Shown: positions 9,067 to 18,365, numbered from the stretch's first letter. The stretch: 64,000 nucleotides of DNA from Flavobacteriaceae bacterium (GCA_023264015.1 JALQTJ010000002.1:62001-126000); one strand, 5' to 3'. Translations and numbers: made by a program. The notes: generated by a model from the sequence alone, not told the origin.

Positions 9067-10263
9067 TTAAATAACGTTCAATTCTTTTCCGACTGCAATA
9101 AAGGCCTCAATGGCTTTATCGAGATGGGCTCTTGTGTGAGCAGCTGATAACTGCACGCGAATACGGGCCTTACCTTTTGGCACTACCGGAAAGAAAAAGC
9201 CAATGACATAAATGCCCTGTTCTAGAAGCTTTTCAGCCATTTGCTGCGCAAGCTTTGCGTCATAGAGCATAACAGGAACGATGGCCGAGTCTCCGTCAAC
9301 AATATCAAACTTGGCCTCTTTCATGCGCTTTTTGAAATAGGCGGTATTCTCTCTGAGCTGATGAACTAGACTGTTATCGCGTCTGAGCAGCTCGAATACC
9401 TTAAGAGAGGCCCCTACGATATTTGGCGCAAGTGAGTTCGAAAATAAGTAGGGTCTAGAACGCTGTCTTAACAGCGCAATGATCTCTTTTTTCCCGGTGG
9501 TGTATCCGCCCATGGCGCCACCTAAAGCCTTACCCAGTGTTCCGGTAATGATATCTATTCTGCCCAAGACCTCTTTGTCTTCAAGTGTTCCAATTCCTGT
9601 TTCACCGATGAAACCAGCCGCATGGCATTCATCAATGGCAACCAGTGCTTCGTAGGTTTCGGCAAGCTCACAAACCTGGTTTAGGGGAGCCACCAGACCG
9701 TCCATAGAGAATACTCCATCGGTTACAATCATAATGGTTTGAGAACCGTCTTGACGAGCTTGTTTGAGTTGAGTCTCAAGGTCTTCCATATTTCCGTTCT
9801 CGTAGCGGTAACGTTTTGCCTTGCACAAGCGAACCCCATCGATGATTGAGGCGTGGTTGAGGCTGTCTGAGACAATGGCGTCTTCAGGGCCTAGAAGAGG
9901 CTCAAAAAGACCTCCGTTGGCGTCAAAAGCCGCAGCGTACAAGATGGTATCTTCTGTACCGTAAAAATGGGCAATGGCTGCCTCTAACTTTTTGTGGATG
10001 TCTTGAGTACCGCAGATAAAACGCACTGATGACATACCGAACCCATGTGAATCTAGTGTGTCTTTCGCTGCTTGAATCACTTCAGGATGCGAAGAAAGAC
10101 CTAGATAGTTATTGGCACAGAAATTCAGTACTTCTTGTCCTGAATCTAGAATAATTTCTGCTCCTTGCTTTGAAGTAATGACGCGTTCTGTCTTGAATAA
10201 CCCTTGATCTTTTAATTCATCAAGAGTGTCTTGCAATTGCTTTTGGAAAGCTTTTGGATACAT
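9067..10263 (-). CDS. kbl: Glycine C-acetyltransferase (2-amino-3-ketobutyrate CoA ligase)
   Basis: PLP-dependent alpha-oxoamine synthase that cleaves 2-amino-3-ketobutyrate with CoA to glycine and acetyl-CoA, second step of threonine catabolism. It is 398 residues, the normal length. The Schiff-base lysine is K245 in GTLGKALGGAMGG; AIDECHAAG carries the ring-binding Asp and His, and NNYLGLSSHP the N-terminal family motif. No threonine dehydrogenase (tdh) gene lies beside it in this window. It is 11 bases downstream of the AddA-like gene and 9 upstream of the OmpA gene, so it is probably cotranscribed with them although functionally unrelated. Confidence 0.95.
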   Translation of the reverse strand: MYPKAFQKQLQDTLDELKDQGLFKTERVITSKQGAEIILDSGQEVLNFCANNYLGLSSHPEVIQAAKDTLDSHGFGMSSVRFICGTQDIHKKLEAAIAHFYGTEDTILYAAAFDANGGLFEPLLGPEDAIVSDSLNHASIIDGVRLCKAKRYRYENGNMEDLETQLKQARQDGSQTIMIVTDGVFSMDGLVAPLNQVCELAETYEALVAIDECHAAGFIGETGIGTLEDKEVLGRIDIITGTLGKALGGAMGGYTTGKKEIIALLRQRSRPYLFSNSLAPNIVGASLKVFELLRRDNSLVHQLRENTAYFKKRMKEAKFDIVDGDSAIVPVMLYDAKLAQQMAEKLLEQGIYVIGFFFPVVPKGKARIRVQLSAAHTRAHLDKAIEAFIAVGKELNVI

Positions 10264-10274
10264 AGATTGAAAAG

Positions 10275-13200
10275 TTAAATGGAGTGAACCTCAAGTCCTT
10301 TTTCGTGTGTACGAAGATAAAGAATGAAGCGCTGTTTTACGCTGCATTGACACGATGGATCGAGCCGATTGATTAGGGCACTGTACTGATTGACTTGTTC
10401 TAAATGCTTGGGTGATGGAAGGCCCGTTTTGTACTCAATGAGGGTGTAGTCGTTTTCGATCTTCACTAGCCGATCTGGAATCGCGATGCTGCCAGACGGA
10501 TCGAGAAGTTTTGCTTCGTTTTTGGCCCAAACCTCCTTGTTGTAATAGGTGTTGAGTTCAGGATGTCTCAGTATTTCATTAGCCCATATTTCGCACTGCT
10601 TGAGCTGCTCTTCATTGGCCTTTTCTTTTAGCGCATCGATCGCATCCTCTATGGATTCAATGCTATTGATATGACTCATGAACTCATGAAATAAAGTACC
10701 CAAAAGCTGTGCCTCTTGAAGCACAGGTTCTGGGTACGATAATTCGAACGTAAGTGGTTCGTTGGCCATTACGAACGGAATCTGGCATTCTGTCTCGAAC
10801 TGTTCGCTCAGCCCTTGGGCGCGTAATTGTCCGATATCCGCTACCTGTCCGTTAAAGAGATCCGTATAATGATTCGCTAAACAATTGGTTAACAATGCCG
10901 GATAGTGAATGCCTTCTTTGCTTGAAGAGGGGGTTTCAGTGTAAATAAAGAGCGCTTGTTTGGCACGCGTACAGGCGACGTAAAACTGGTTGAGATGGTC
11001 CAGCTCAGTTCTCGTTCGTTCTTTCTCATAGTGCATTTCTGATGAAGCGTGACCTTTTACGGTTTTAGAAGACAGCGGAAGCAGCATGTGTCGGATAGGG
11101 AGTAAGTCAGACACTTCGAGCCATTCTTTTTCGGTGTTCAATGAACGAGAACGTTCTACCGCAAAAGGGTGAAACACCACTTCGAATTCTAGCCCTTTTG
11201 ATTTGTGAACGGTGGTGATTCGAATCGCCTCGGTGTTTTCTGGCAAGGGCAAAAAAAGCGCCTCTTGGCTGTCGTAATAATTTAGAAATTCGTGAATCCC
11301 TTCTCCTCTCTGTTGTTGCCTTTCATAAACAAGCTCAAGTAAATAATTACAGAAGGCTGCATCGGTTTGGCCGGCTTGAACAACGGGTCCCTTTTCTGTG
11401 CTAAAGGGCAGGTTGTCGATCACCGTCTTCACCAACACATAGGGATTCTTTTTGATGAGTTCTTCAAGTGCGATTTCGTGTGCGCTCAAATACCGCTCAA
11501 AACTATATATACGTCGTTTGCCTTGATCACTGAGGGCCTTTTTTACGCGCTCGAAACGCTCTGGATGGTGGCGTTCAATGCCGTCTACGACCTCAAAAGC
11601 ATATAAAGCGTTAGAAGGTTCAAGGGTATAACGCATGAGAGCTATAACCACCTTGATGCGTTCATTCAGTTTAAGGTCAAGGGCTTCCGAAGAGATGACC
11701 TCAAAGCCTTTGTCCATAAGGTCGTTTGCAACCATTGAGGCTTCAGCATTTTTAGAGACTAAAACAGCCATATCTCTGAGGGCGAATCCAGCTGCAATGC
11801 ATCGATTTATGTCATCGCGCAGCGCTTTTAATTGAAGGTCGACCTTGGATTTTTCACCGCGGTCTATTAGGCGCACACCCACAAAACCCTCTTCTTGCGA
11901 GCGGTGATGAGGGATGCGTTGACGGCTTGTATTTCGGTAAAGGTCTTGATAAGAGCTATCGGTTAGCACTTGTGCTCCAAGAGAAAAGAGTTGATTGTTG
12001 AAGTTTATAAGGGTTGAAGCGCTTCTGTAGTTCGTGTCAAGATTTGCTGCGGCAGCAGACTTTGAGAAGTCGTTTGCCCCTTGGCTGTACAATCGAATGA
12101 ACTGTTCGACATCTCCACCTCTCCAGCGGTAGATAGACTGCTTTGCGTCTCCTACAATAAAGGCCAAGCCTTCGTCAATGGATTCTGAAGAGGCTATTGT
12201 AGAGGCCAATAAGGGTTTCAGGTTATTCCACTGAAATACCGACGTGTCTTGAAATTCATCAATAAAGAAGTACTTGTATTTTGAACCGATGCGCTCATAG
12301 ATGTACGGAGCGGGCTGATCTGAAATGGCCGCACTGATAAGCGCGTTGAATTCGGCAATGGGCAGCACCTCTTTTCTTTTTAATACCGATTGGTATAATT
12401 TGAATATTCGGCCCATTAATGCATAGCTTCCGATTTGTTGTGAAATCGATTGTATGCGACTTCTTTCATGAAGGGCGCCTACTAAACTGGGATAGGTTTT
12501 CTCAATGTTTTCTTGAAGTGCGGCTGAAAGTTCTTTGCCCTTTTTGTAATAAGCAGCCTCGTTAAGTTGCTTAAGTACGGTTTCACCCGTCAATTTGGGT
12601 TCATCAAGTCTTCCTTCAGCCATAGCCGAAAGATGATCTAGAATATTGACCTTGAAGACTTCTCTGCCTCCTGCCGCTTTAAGCTCATCCAACAGCACTA
12701 AGGCACGCCTCTCAACCTCTTTTTCTTTTTGCTGGCATTTCTCTTTAAGCGTTTTCTGTAGGGCAAGCACGCTTTCTAGGGTGATAGCGTTTTCTTCAAA
12801 ACGCAATCTCGACGCTTCGTTCAGCAACTCTCTGCTGAAATCTAACAGAGATCTTGCTATGTCAAACGACTTTTCTTGATCAATGAGAGAAAGGGTCATG
12901 CTGCGCAGCAGCTCTTCAAGCTGCGGATTATCTTGAAGCTCATCGATTAATTCTTCAATGGCCTCTCTCAAGTAATTCATGGGCTCTAGCGTGACCTCAA
13001 ATCCTGGATTGAGCGCTAAGTCTAAGGCAAAACTTCTGATCAGCTTGTGGGTAAAGGCGTCTATAGTGGTCAGTTCAAATCCGGCATAATTGTGCAGGAT
13101 CTCCTTTAAAAGGGTCTCGGATCGTTTTTGAATAGAGGTTCTCGAAAGACCAAGGCTATCTGAGAGCTCTTTAAGCATGGATTCTTTTGAGGCAGACACT

Positions 13201-13415
13201 CCTTCTTTCGCGTAGGCAAAATAATGCAAGCTTGAGAGCACGCGCTCTTTCATTTCAGCCGCCGCCTTATTCGTAAAGGTGAGGGCTAAGATGTGCTGAA
13301 AAATCCGCGTATCTGAAGAGCGAAGTAGTAGCCCTAAATACGTTTTAGCCAGGGTATAGGTCTTACCAGAACCCGCAGCAGCACTATAAATTTGAAAGGG
13401 AGCCTCTATTAACAT
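10275..13415 (-). CDS. AddA/RecB-like UvrD-family helicase with C-terminal nuclease
   Basis: Superfamily 1A helicase of 1046 residues. Walker A is AAAGSGKTYT (residues 12-21); further helicase motifs are FIDEFQDTS (II), VGDAKQSIYRWRGGD (III), LDTNYRS (IV), ITTVHKSKGLEFE (V) and FYVACTRAKQAL (VI). Near residues 977-997 IPDRLVKIEN...LIEYKTG forms a PD-(D/E)XK-type nuclease core, so this is an AddA/RecB-type subunit rather than UvrD or Rep. With the AddB-like protein 2.5 kb downstream on the same strand it probably makes a two-subunit double-strand-break resection enzyme that feeds RecA. It is divergent from sod with 68 bases between starts; no clear -7 box was found for it. Confidence 0.9.
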   Translation of the reverse strand: MLIEAPFQIYSAAAGSGKTYTLAKTYLGLLLRSSDTRIFQHILALTFTNKAAAEMKERVLSSLHYFAYAKEGVSASKESMLKELSDSLGLSRTSIQKRSETLLKEILHNYAGFELTTIDAFTHKLIRSFALDLALNPGFEVTLEPMNYLREAIEELIDELQDNPQLEELLRSMTLSLIDQEKSFDIARSLLDFSRELLNEASRLRFEENAITLESVLALQKTLKEKCQQKEKEVERRALVLLDELKAAGGREVFKVNILDHLSAMAEGRLDEPKLTGETVLKQLNEAAYYKKGKELSAALQENIEKTYPSLVGALHERSRIQSISQQIGSYALMGRIFKLYQSVLKRKEVLPIAEFNALISAAISDQPAPYIYERIGSKYKYFFIDEFQDTSVFQWNNLKPLLASTIASSESIDEGLAFIVGDAKQSIYRWRGGDVEQFIRLYSQGANDFSKSAAAANLDTNYRSASTLINFNNQLFSLGAQVLTDSSYQDLYRNTSRQRIPHHRSQEEGFVGVRLIDRGEKSKVDLQLKALRDDINRCIAAGFALRDMAVLVSKNAEASMVANDLMDKGFEVISSEALDLKLNERIKVVIALMRYTLEPSNALYAFEVVDGIERHHPERFERVKKALSDQGKRRIYSFERYLSAHEIALEELIKKNPYVLVKTVIDNLPFSTEKGPVVQAGQTDAAFCNYLLELVYERQQQRGEGIHEFLNYYDSQEALFLPLPENTEAIRITTVHKSKGLEFEVVFHPFAVERSRSLNTEKEWLEVSDLLPIRHMLLPLSSKTVKGHASSEMHYEKERTRTELDHLNQFYVACTRAKQALFIYTETPSSSKEGIHYPALLTNCLANHYTDLFNGQVADIGQLRAQGLSEQFETECQIPFVMANEPLTFELSYPEPVLQEAQLLGTLFHEFMSHINSIESIEDAIDALKEKANEEQLKQCEIWANEILRHPELNTYYNKEVWAKNEAKLLDPSGSIAIPDRLVKIENDYTLIEYKTGLPSPKHLEQVNQYSALINRLDPSCQCSVKQRFILYLRTHEKGLEVHSI

Positions 13416-13445
13416 CTACTGTATGCAAAGTACACACTTTAGCCT

Positions 13446-13453
13446 TATTTTTG
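13446..13453 (+). promoter_or_regulatory. Predicted -7 box for sod
   Basis: TATTTTTG matches the Bacteroidota -7 consensus TAnnTTTG exactly, 30 bases before the sod ATG. No convincing TTG/TTTG -33 element is present at the expected distance. Confidence 0.55.
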
Positions 13454-13483
13454 TAGAACTACTCATCTTAAAAACAGATAGCT

Positions 13484-14092
13484 ATGTCATTTGAATTACC
13501 CAATTTACCTTACGCACACGATGCACTTGAGCCGCATATCGATGCCCGCACCATGGAAATTCACCACGGAAAACACCATGCAGGGTACACGGCGAAATTA
13601 AATGCCGCTGTTGAAGGCACTGCAAATGAGGGTAAGTCTATTACCGATATTCTAAAAGGCTTAGACATGAGCAATGGAGCACTTCGCAACAACGGAGGAG
13701 GTTACTACAACCACAATTTGTTCTGGGAAGTCATGAGTCCTAATGGCGGTGGAGCTCCTAGTGGAGATCTTGCTGCTGCTATTGATAAGGCTTACGGTTC
13801 ATTTGAGGGCTTCAAAGACGCTTTCAGCAACGCTGCCGCAACTCAATTTGGCTCAGGATGGGCTTGGTTGTGTGTCCACAAAGGAGGGGCTGTTGAAGTA
13901 TGCTCAACTCCGAACCAAGACAATCCACTTATGCCAGGGGTAAGCTGTGAAGGAACTCCAATTTTAGGATTAGATGTCTGGGAACACGCCTACTACCTGA
14001 ACTATCAGAACAGACGCCCAGATTACATCAATGCGTTCTTTAACGTGATTAACTGGGATAAAGTAAGCGAGCTTTACGCAGCCGGAAAATAA
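13484..14092 (+). CDS. sodA: Superoxide dismutase, Mn/Fe family
   Basis: Dismutates superoxide to oxygen and peroxide. The 202 residues contain all four metal ligands of the family: H27 (IHHGKHH), H77 (YYNHNLFW), D164 and H168 (LDVWEHAYY). The outer-sphere glutamine is Q145 in STPNQDNP, the position used by manganese enzymes, and overall wording resembles E. coli SodA more than SodB; an iron-using or cambialistic enzyme cannot be excluded. No signal peptide, so cytoplasmic. It is a single gene with its own promoter, facing the PurF-like gene across 16 bases. Confidence 0.95.
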   Translation: MSFELPNLPYAHDALEPHIDARTMEIHHGKHHAGYTAKLNAAVEGTANEGKSITDILKGLDMSNGALRNNGGGYYNHNLFWEVMSPNGGGAPSGDLAAAIDKAYGSFEGFKDAFSNAAATQFGSGWAWLCVHKGGAVEVCSTPNQDNPLMPGVSCEGTPILGLDVWEHAYYLNYQNRRPDYINAFFNVINWDKVSELYAAGK

Positions 14093-14108
14093 GTTCTAGC
14101 CTTGAGGG

Positions 14109-16007
14109 TTAGTAGGCTCTAGAGCGTTTTCCTTCAAAGAAATTCATAAATGCACGGTTGACTACCTTGCTCCCCCCCGGAGTAGGGTAGTTCCCCGTGA
14201 AATACCAATCTCCTTTGTTTTCAGGGCAGGCCTTGTGAAGGTCTTCGATGGTCTGAAAGAGAATCTTAACCGGAGCTTTCATATCGCTCGGTCGCAAGAG
14301 TTCTGCAATTTTCTGATCGAGTTCTTCAGCGGTGAAAGGAGCATAGACTTCTTTTACATGATTCACCACTTCGCTTGCCTCTTTCTCTAGACTCGCGACA
14401 CACTTCGCATAAATTTCTTTGAGTTGACCTTCGGTATTGCGCTCTTTATGTAAGGCTATCGCCGCTCTAAAGGCTATGAAGTCTTCAAGACGTGCCATAT
14501 CAATACCGTAACAATCCGGATAGCGAATTTGAGGTGCAGAAGACACGACCACAATCTGTTTTGGATTGAGACGGTCGAGCATTCTTAAAATCGACTTTTT
14601 AAGGGTGGTTCCGCGTACGATGCTGTCGTCAATGATGACCAGATTGTCGGTGGGTTTTACCGAGCCGTAGGTGATATCGTATACGTGAGCGACCAAATCG
14701 TCACGACTGCTGTCTTGGGTGATAAAAGTTCTCAGTTTGGCATCCTTGATGGCCACTTTTTCGATCCGAGGACGAACCATAAGCAAGTCATCAAGCTCTT
14801 CTTCAGACATGCTGCTGCCTTTCTCTAGAATTTGAGACTTCTTGAATTTATTAAGGCGCGTCTGCGCCTCAGAAATCAACCCTAAGAATGAGGTTTCTGC
14901 AGTGTTTGGAATATACGAGAACACGGTGTTGAACAGATCGCCGTCAATGGCGTCGCTCACTCGGTTAAACACATAGCGACCGAGGGCCTTACGCTCTTGA
15001 TAAATATCTTCATCGCTACCTCTTGAAAAGTAAATACGTTCAAACGAGCAGGCCTTCTTCTCTAAGGCTTCTAAGACTTGTTCAAGCTGAACCTCTCCTG
15101 ATTTCTTTACGATAAGCGCTTGACCTGGATCGATTTCGCGAATCTGATCTTTCTTCACATTGAAGACGGTTTGAATCGCAGGACGTTCTGAGGCCACGAC
15201 TACAATCTCATCGTCTTGATAAAAATAGGCAGGCCGTATTCCGGCGGGATCTCTCAAGACAAAGGAGTCTCCGTGACCAATGAGTCCGGCCATGGCGTAT
15301 CCGCCGTCCCAGTTTTTGGCAGCCTTCCTCAAAATGCGCGCGACATCTAATCGCTCGGCAATAATGGCTGAGGCTTGTCTTTTATCGAAGCCTTCGCGCT
15401 TGGCGTCCTTGTATAGCTTGGCCACGGCGTCGTCTAAGAAGTGTCCTATGCGCTCCATAACCGTTACCGTGTCTGCCATCGCCTTAGGATGCTGACCGAT
15501 GCGTACGAGTTCATCGAACATCTCTTTTACATTGGTCATGTTGAAGTTTCCGGCTACGATGAGGTTGCGATGCATCCAGTTGTTCTGGCGTAAAAACGGA
15601 TGGACGCTTTCAATGCTGTTTTGTCCGAAAGTACCGTAGCGCACATGACCGAGCATGAGTTCACCGAGGTAGGGGACGTTTTCTTTTAAGAACTCGAGAT
15701 GATCAACGTGTTCAGGATGCGCATCTAAAACTCCTTGAATGCGCGTGTTGATCTGGTCGAAGATGTCTTGAATGGGTTGTTTTTCAGCCGACCTGACACG
15801 AGCGATATAGCGTTCGCCAGGCTCCATGTCGAATTTGATGGTAGCAATACCAGCGCCGTCTTGGCCCCGGTTGTGCTGTTTCTCCATCATGAGGTACATC
15901 TTGTTTACCGCATAGAAGGCAGATCCGTATTTTTCTTTAAAATACTCGAGTGGTTTGAGCAGTCGGATAAGAGCTATTCCGCATTCGTGTTTGATCGCAT
16001 CACTCAT
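14109..16007 (-). CDS. Amidophosphoribosyltransferase, long PurF-like form
   Basis: A 632-residue protein with an N-terminal Ntn-type glutaminase domain and a C-terminal phosphoribosyltransferase domain, the arrangement of PurF, which makes phosphoribosylamine from PRPP and glutamine. The nucleophile would be C9 (HECGIA), implying removal of an eight-residue propeptide. HVRYGTFG, NFNMTN and RDPAGIRPAYF are glutaminase motifs; VIIDDSIVRGTT (about residues 453-464) is the PRPP loop. It is over 100 residues longer than E. coli PurF, with extra segments in both domains. Neighbours are a PfkB kinase 12 bases upstream and purN further up, supporting a purine role, but Flavobacteria commonly also carry a shorter PurF, so this copy could have a distinct job. 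Confidence 0.85.
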   Translation of the reverse strand: MSDAIKHECGIALIRLLKPLEYFKEKYGSAFYAVNKMYLMMEKQHNRGQDGAGIATIKFDMEPGERYIARVRSAEKQPIQDIFDQINTRIQGVLDAHPEHVDHLEFLKENVPYLGELMLGHVRYGTFGQNSIESVHPFLRQNNWMHRNLIVAGNFNMTNVKEMFDELVRIGQHPKAMADTVTVMERIGHFLDDAVAKLYKDAKREGFDKRQASAIIAERLDVARILRKAAKNWDGGYAMAGLIGHGDSFVLRDPAGIRPAYFYQDDEIVVVASERPAIQTVFNVKKDQIREIDPGQALIVKKSGEVQLEQVLEALEKKACSFERIYFSRGSDEDIYQERKALGRYVFNRVSDAIDGDLFNTVFSYIPNTAETSFLGLISEAQTRLNKFKKSQILEKGSSMSEEELDDLLMVRPRIEKVAIKDAKLRTFITQDSSRDDLVAHVYDITYGSVKPTDNLVIIDDSIVRGTTLKKSILRMLDRLNPKQIVVVSSAPQIRYPDCYGIDMARLEDFIAFRAAIALHKERNTEGQLKEIYAKCVASLEKEASEVVNHVKEVYAPFTAEELDQKIAELLRPSDMKAPVKILFQTIEDLHKACPENKGDWYFTGNYPTPGGSKVVNRAFMNFFEGKRSRAY

Positions 16008-16019
16008 GAGATAGTAGAT

Positions 16020-16946
16020 TTAGTCGAGTTCGATGACACATTGGGTGAGCGTTCTGAACACCTCTAATCGCGAGGCGATTTCATCACGTGTTAGGTTTTC
16101 CATTCGTCCCGTTCCTAATTCTTCAACACAGAACGATGCAAGATTTGCGCCGTGTATGAGGGCGCTCTTGAGCCTATCAAATGAGATATGTCGAGATTCG
16201 GCGAGGTAAGCCGAAAGCCCTCCTGCAAAAGTGTCTCCGGCCCCTGTAGGGTCGTATACTTCTTCTAGCGGCAAAGCTGGAGCAAAAAAGACGTGATCAT
16301 CGTGGAATAGCAGTGCTCCGTGCTCTCCTTTTTTAATCACTAAATATTTTGGGCCTTTGGTCAGGATTTTTTTCGCTGCTTTCACCAAAGAGTATTCTCC
16401 TGACAACAGACGCGCCTCTTCGTCATTGATTGCCAGCACATCGATACGCTCTAGAACTGCATCTAGCTGGTTTGGGGTGTGCTCCATCCAGTAGTTCATA
16501 GTGTCTAGGATTACCAAGTTTGGACGTTTTTCCATCTGATCCAAAACACTCATTTGTACCGAGGGGTGCAGATTTCCGAGTAACAAGACCTCGGCATCTT
16601 TAAAGTGATCTGGAACTTTAGGATTGAAATCTGCCAACGTGTTGAGCTCGGTCACAAGGGTATCACGGCTGTTCATGTCGCTGTGATACTTGCCCGACCA
16701 AAAGAAGGTTTTACCGTCTGGGATTTGCTCGACACCATCGAGATTGATGTTCTTGCTTCTTAAGAGGTCTAGGTGTTTTTCTTCAAAGTCACCGCCAATC
16801 ACCGACACAATCCCCACTTCAATATTAAAATGACTTGCAGCAAGAGCGATATATGAGACAGAACCCCCAAGGGTTTTTTCAGTGCGATCGAATGGCGTTT
16901 CAATAGCGTCGTATGCTAAAGTACCTACCGCCAATAATTTTGACAT
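16020..16946 (-). CDS. PfkB-family (ribokinase-like) sugar or nucleoside kinase
   Basis: A 308-residue ribokinase-fold kinase. The C-terminal family signature DPTGAGDTFAGGL holds the catalytic Asp and anion hole, and the N-terminus has GTLAYDAIETP and the GG pair in TLGGSVSYIAL. Substrate is not readable: the ribokinase fold covers sugars, adenosine and other nucleosides. Position between purN/rnhA and the PurF-like gene, in an order that I recognise as conserved in Flavobacteria, suggests a nucleotide- or ribose-linked substrate; this is inference. A perfect -7 box lies 22 bases before the ATG, so the pair with the amidotransferase may be transcribed independently of purN-rnhA. Confidence 0.87.
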   Translation of the reverse strand: MSKLLAVGTLAYDAIETPFDRTEKTLGGSVSYIALAASHFNIEVGIVSVIGGDFEEKHLDLLRSKNINLDGVEQIPDGKTFFWSGKYHSDMNSRDTLVTELNTLADFNPKVPDHFKDAEVLLLGNLHPSVQMSVLDQMEKRPNLVILDTMNYWMEHTPNQLDAVLERIDVLAINDEEARLLSGEYSLVKAAKKILTKGPKYLVIKKGEHGALLFHDDHVFFAPALPLEEVYDPTGAGDTFAGGLSAYLAESRHISFDRLKSALIHGANLASFCVEELGTGRMENLTRDEIASRLEVFRTLTQCVIELD

Positions 16947-16968
16947 GAGCGTGATTTGACTACTTGTG

Positions 16969-16976
16969 CAAATATA
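16969..16976 (-). promoter_or_regulatory. Predicted -7 box for the PfkB kinase/PurF-like pair
   Basis: Minus-strand TATATTTG is a perfect TAnnTTTG match in the 36-base gap after rnhA, 22 bases before the kinase ATG. Confidence 0.5.
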
Positions 16977-16982
16977 AAAGGT

Positions 16983-17453
16983 TTATTCGTTGTCAGAAGC
17001 TTCATTAAAACCAGAGTCTTCCTTTAAATTCGGCTGCTTTGATGCTGCTACGGCTAATGCGTCACAACGCTCGTTTTGCGGATGATTATTGTGTCCTTTG
17101 ATCCACACGAAGCGCACCTGGTGCTTTCTAAACTCGACAAGAAACTGCATCCAGAGGTCGGCATTCTTTCGATCTTTAAAGTTTTTCCGTTCCCATCCAA
17201 AGACCCATTTTTTTTCTACCGCGTCTGCGACGTATTTTGAATCGGTATACACGGTGACTTGCATACCGTCTGATCTTAGTTTTCTGAGACCTTCGATAAC
17301 AGCTAATAGCTCCATTCGATTGTTCGTGGTGTGCTTAAAGCCTACTGCGAATTCTTTGCGGTAGCGTTTTTCGGGCGATTCGAGAACGATCCCGTATCCG
17401 CCCGGACCTGGGTTTCCGCGGGCCGCACCGTCAGTGTACAGATTAATCTGCAT
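16983..17453 (-). CDS. rnhA: Ribonuclease HI
   Basis: Degrades RNA in RNA-DNA hybrids. From the ATG at 17453 the protein has 156 residues, with the catalytic acidic set D8 (LYTDGAARGNPG), E48 (NRMELLAV), D71 (VYTDSKYV) and the C-terminal Asp in NERCDALA. A TTG at 17471 would add six residues (KSCSLM) before the conserved start; the ATG is preferred because MQINLYTDG matches usual RNase HI starts. Either start overlaps the end of purN, so translation is probably coupled. The last 20 residues are an acidic tail beyond the catalytic core. Confidence 0.95.
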   Translation of the reverse strand: MQINLYTDGAARGNPGPGGYGIVLESPEKRYRKEFAVGFKHTTNNRMELLAVIEGLRKLRSDGMQVTVYTDSKYVADAVEKKWVFGWERKNFKDRKNADLWMQFLVEFRKHQVRFVWIKGHNNHPQNERCDALAVAASKQPNLKEDSGFNEASDNE

Positions 17454-18012
17454 GAGCGAGCAACTTTTCAATCACCTTGGGGTAATACTCGTGTTCTAGG
17501 CCGTGAATTTTTTCGGCTAATGACAAGGGAGTGTCTTGCGGACTGACTTCTAGAGCGTACTGCGCGATGATGGCGCCTTCGTCATAGTGTTCGTTTACAT
17601 AATGTATGGTGATGCCGCTTTCTTTTTCGCCTGCCGCAATAACGGCCTCATGGACGTGAGCACCATACATTCCTTTGCCCCCATATTTTGGAAGTAAGGC
17701 CGGATGAATGTTGATGATGCGCTCTTGAAAGGCGGTTATCCAAGGTTCTGGGATCTTAAGCAAATAGCCTGCTAGAACGATTAGGTCGGGGTTGAGCTGT
17801 TGAAGCATGTCTAAAAAAGCCTTGCTATTTAAAGCCGCTTTAGAGAGGTAGGCAGCGCTGACCTCGAGTTCTTTGCATCGCTCTAGAACTCTTGCGTCTT
17901 TTTTATTGGTGAAAACAAAAGTGATTTCTACCTCGCTATGGGATTGAAAATAACGAATGATATTTTCGACGTTAGTTCCTGAACCTGAGGCAAAAAGCAC
18001 TATTTTAGACAT
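17443..18012 (-). CDS. purN: Phosphoribosylglycinamide formyltransferase
   Basis: Transfers the formyl group of 10-formyltetrahydrofolate to GAR, third step of purine synthesis. The 189-residue chain has the phosphate-binding FASGSGTN at the N-terminus, N101 and H103 in NIHPALLPKYGGKGMYG, and D144 in HYVNEHYDEG, matching the Asn-His-Asp triad of E. coli PurN (106, 108, 144). It heads the minus-strand group purN-rnhA-PfkB-PurF-like. Divergent from acpP with 119 bases between starts; no perfect -7 box was found on its strand. Confidence 0.95.
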   Translation of the reverse strand: MSKIVLFASGSGTNVENIIRYFQSHSEVEITFVFTNKKDARVLERCKELEVSAAYLSKAALNSKAFLDMLQQLNPDLIVLAGYLLKIPEPWITAFQERIINIHPALLPKYGGKGMYGAHVHEAVIAAGEKESGITIHYVNEHYDEGAIIAQYALEVSPQDTPLSLAEKIHGLEHEYYPKVIEKLLAHAD

Positions 18013-18095
18013 AGAGAGTAAAGGCGTTATGCTGTTAAGCGAAGGTAATAGAATCCGCCTAAAATCCTTAACCTTCTTTGTATAGCAAAGTTTTA

Positions 18096-18103
18096 TACAT
18101 TTG
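18096..18103 (+). promoter_or_regulatory. Predicted -7 box for acpP
   Basis: TACATTTG is a perfect TAnnTTTG match 28 bases before the acpP ATG. A TTTG at 18077-18080 could be the -33 element but its 15-base spacing is short of the usual 17 or more. Confidence 0.55.
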
Positions 18104-18131
18104 CCGAGATATAATTTTTAAAAACGAAGAT

Positions 18132-18365
18132 ATGTCAGACATTGCATCAAGAGTTAAAGCGATTATCGTTGACAAACTAGGGGTTGACGAGAACGAAGTT
18201 GTACCTGAGGCTAGTTTTACAAATGATTTGGGTGCAGACTCTTTAGATACAGTTGAGCTCATCATGGAATTTGAGAAAGAATTTGATATTCAGATTCCAG
18301 ACGACCAAGCAGAAAATATTGCCACTGTAGGTCAAGCCATTTCTTATATAGAATCATCTAAGTAA
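18132..18365 (+). CDS. acpP: Acyl carrier protein
   Basis: Carries growing acyl chains on a phosphopantetheine arm during fatty acid synthesis. The ATG at 18132 gives [12 protein letters not shown] and 77 residues, the standard length; an in-frame TTG at 18078 would add 18 residues, lies upstream of the predicted -7 box and is rejected. The modified serine is S37 in [10 protein letters not shown]. The chain is strongly acidic as expected. A hairpin terminator follows within 60 bases, then fabF, giving an ACP transcript that can be made in excess over the synthase. Confidence 0.97.
   Translation: MSDIASRVKAIIVDKLGVDENEVVPEASFTNDLGADSLDTVELIMEFEKEFDIQIPDDQAENIATVGQAISYIESSK

Noticed and set aside
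14093-14108. Terminator between sod and the PurF-like gene
   Set aside because: A weak imperfect inverted repeat reaches into the PurF-like coding end and lacks a T run.
17454-17471. Longer rnhA start at TTG 17471
   Set aside because: Adds six non-conserved residues before the standard MQINLYTDG start; ATG 17453 fits the family.
18077-18080. -33 element for acpP
   Set aside because: TTTG is only 15 bases from the -7 box, shorter than the accepted spacing, so it was not listed as a separate site.
18078-18131. Longer acpP start at 18078
   Set aside because: It is a TTG upstream of the predicted -7 box; ATG 18132 gives the standard 77-residue ACP.
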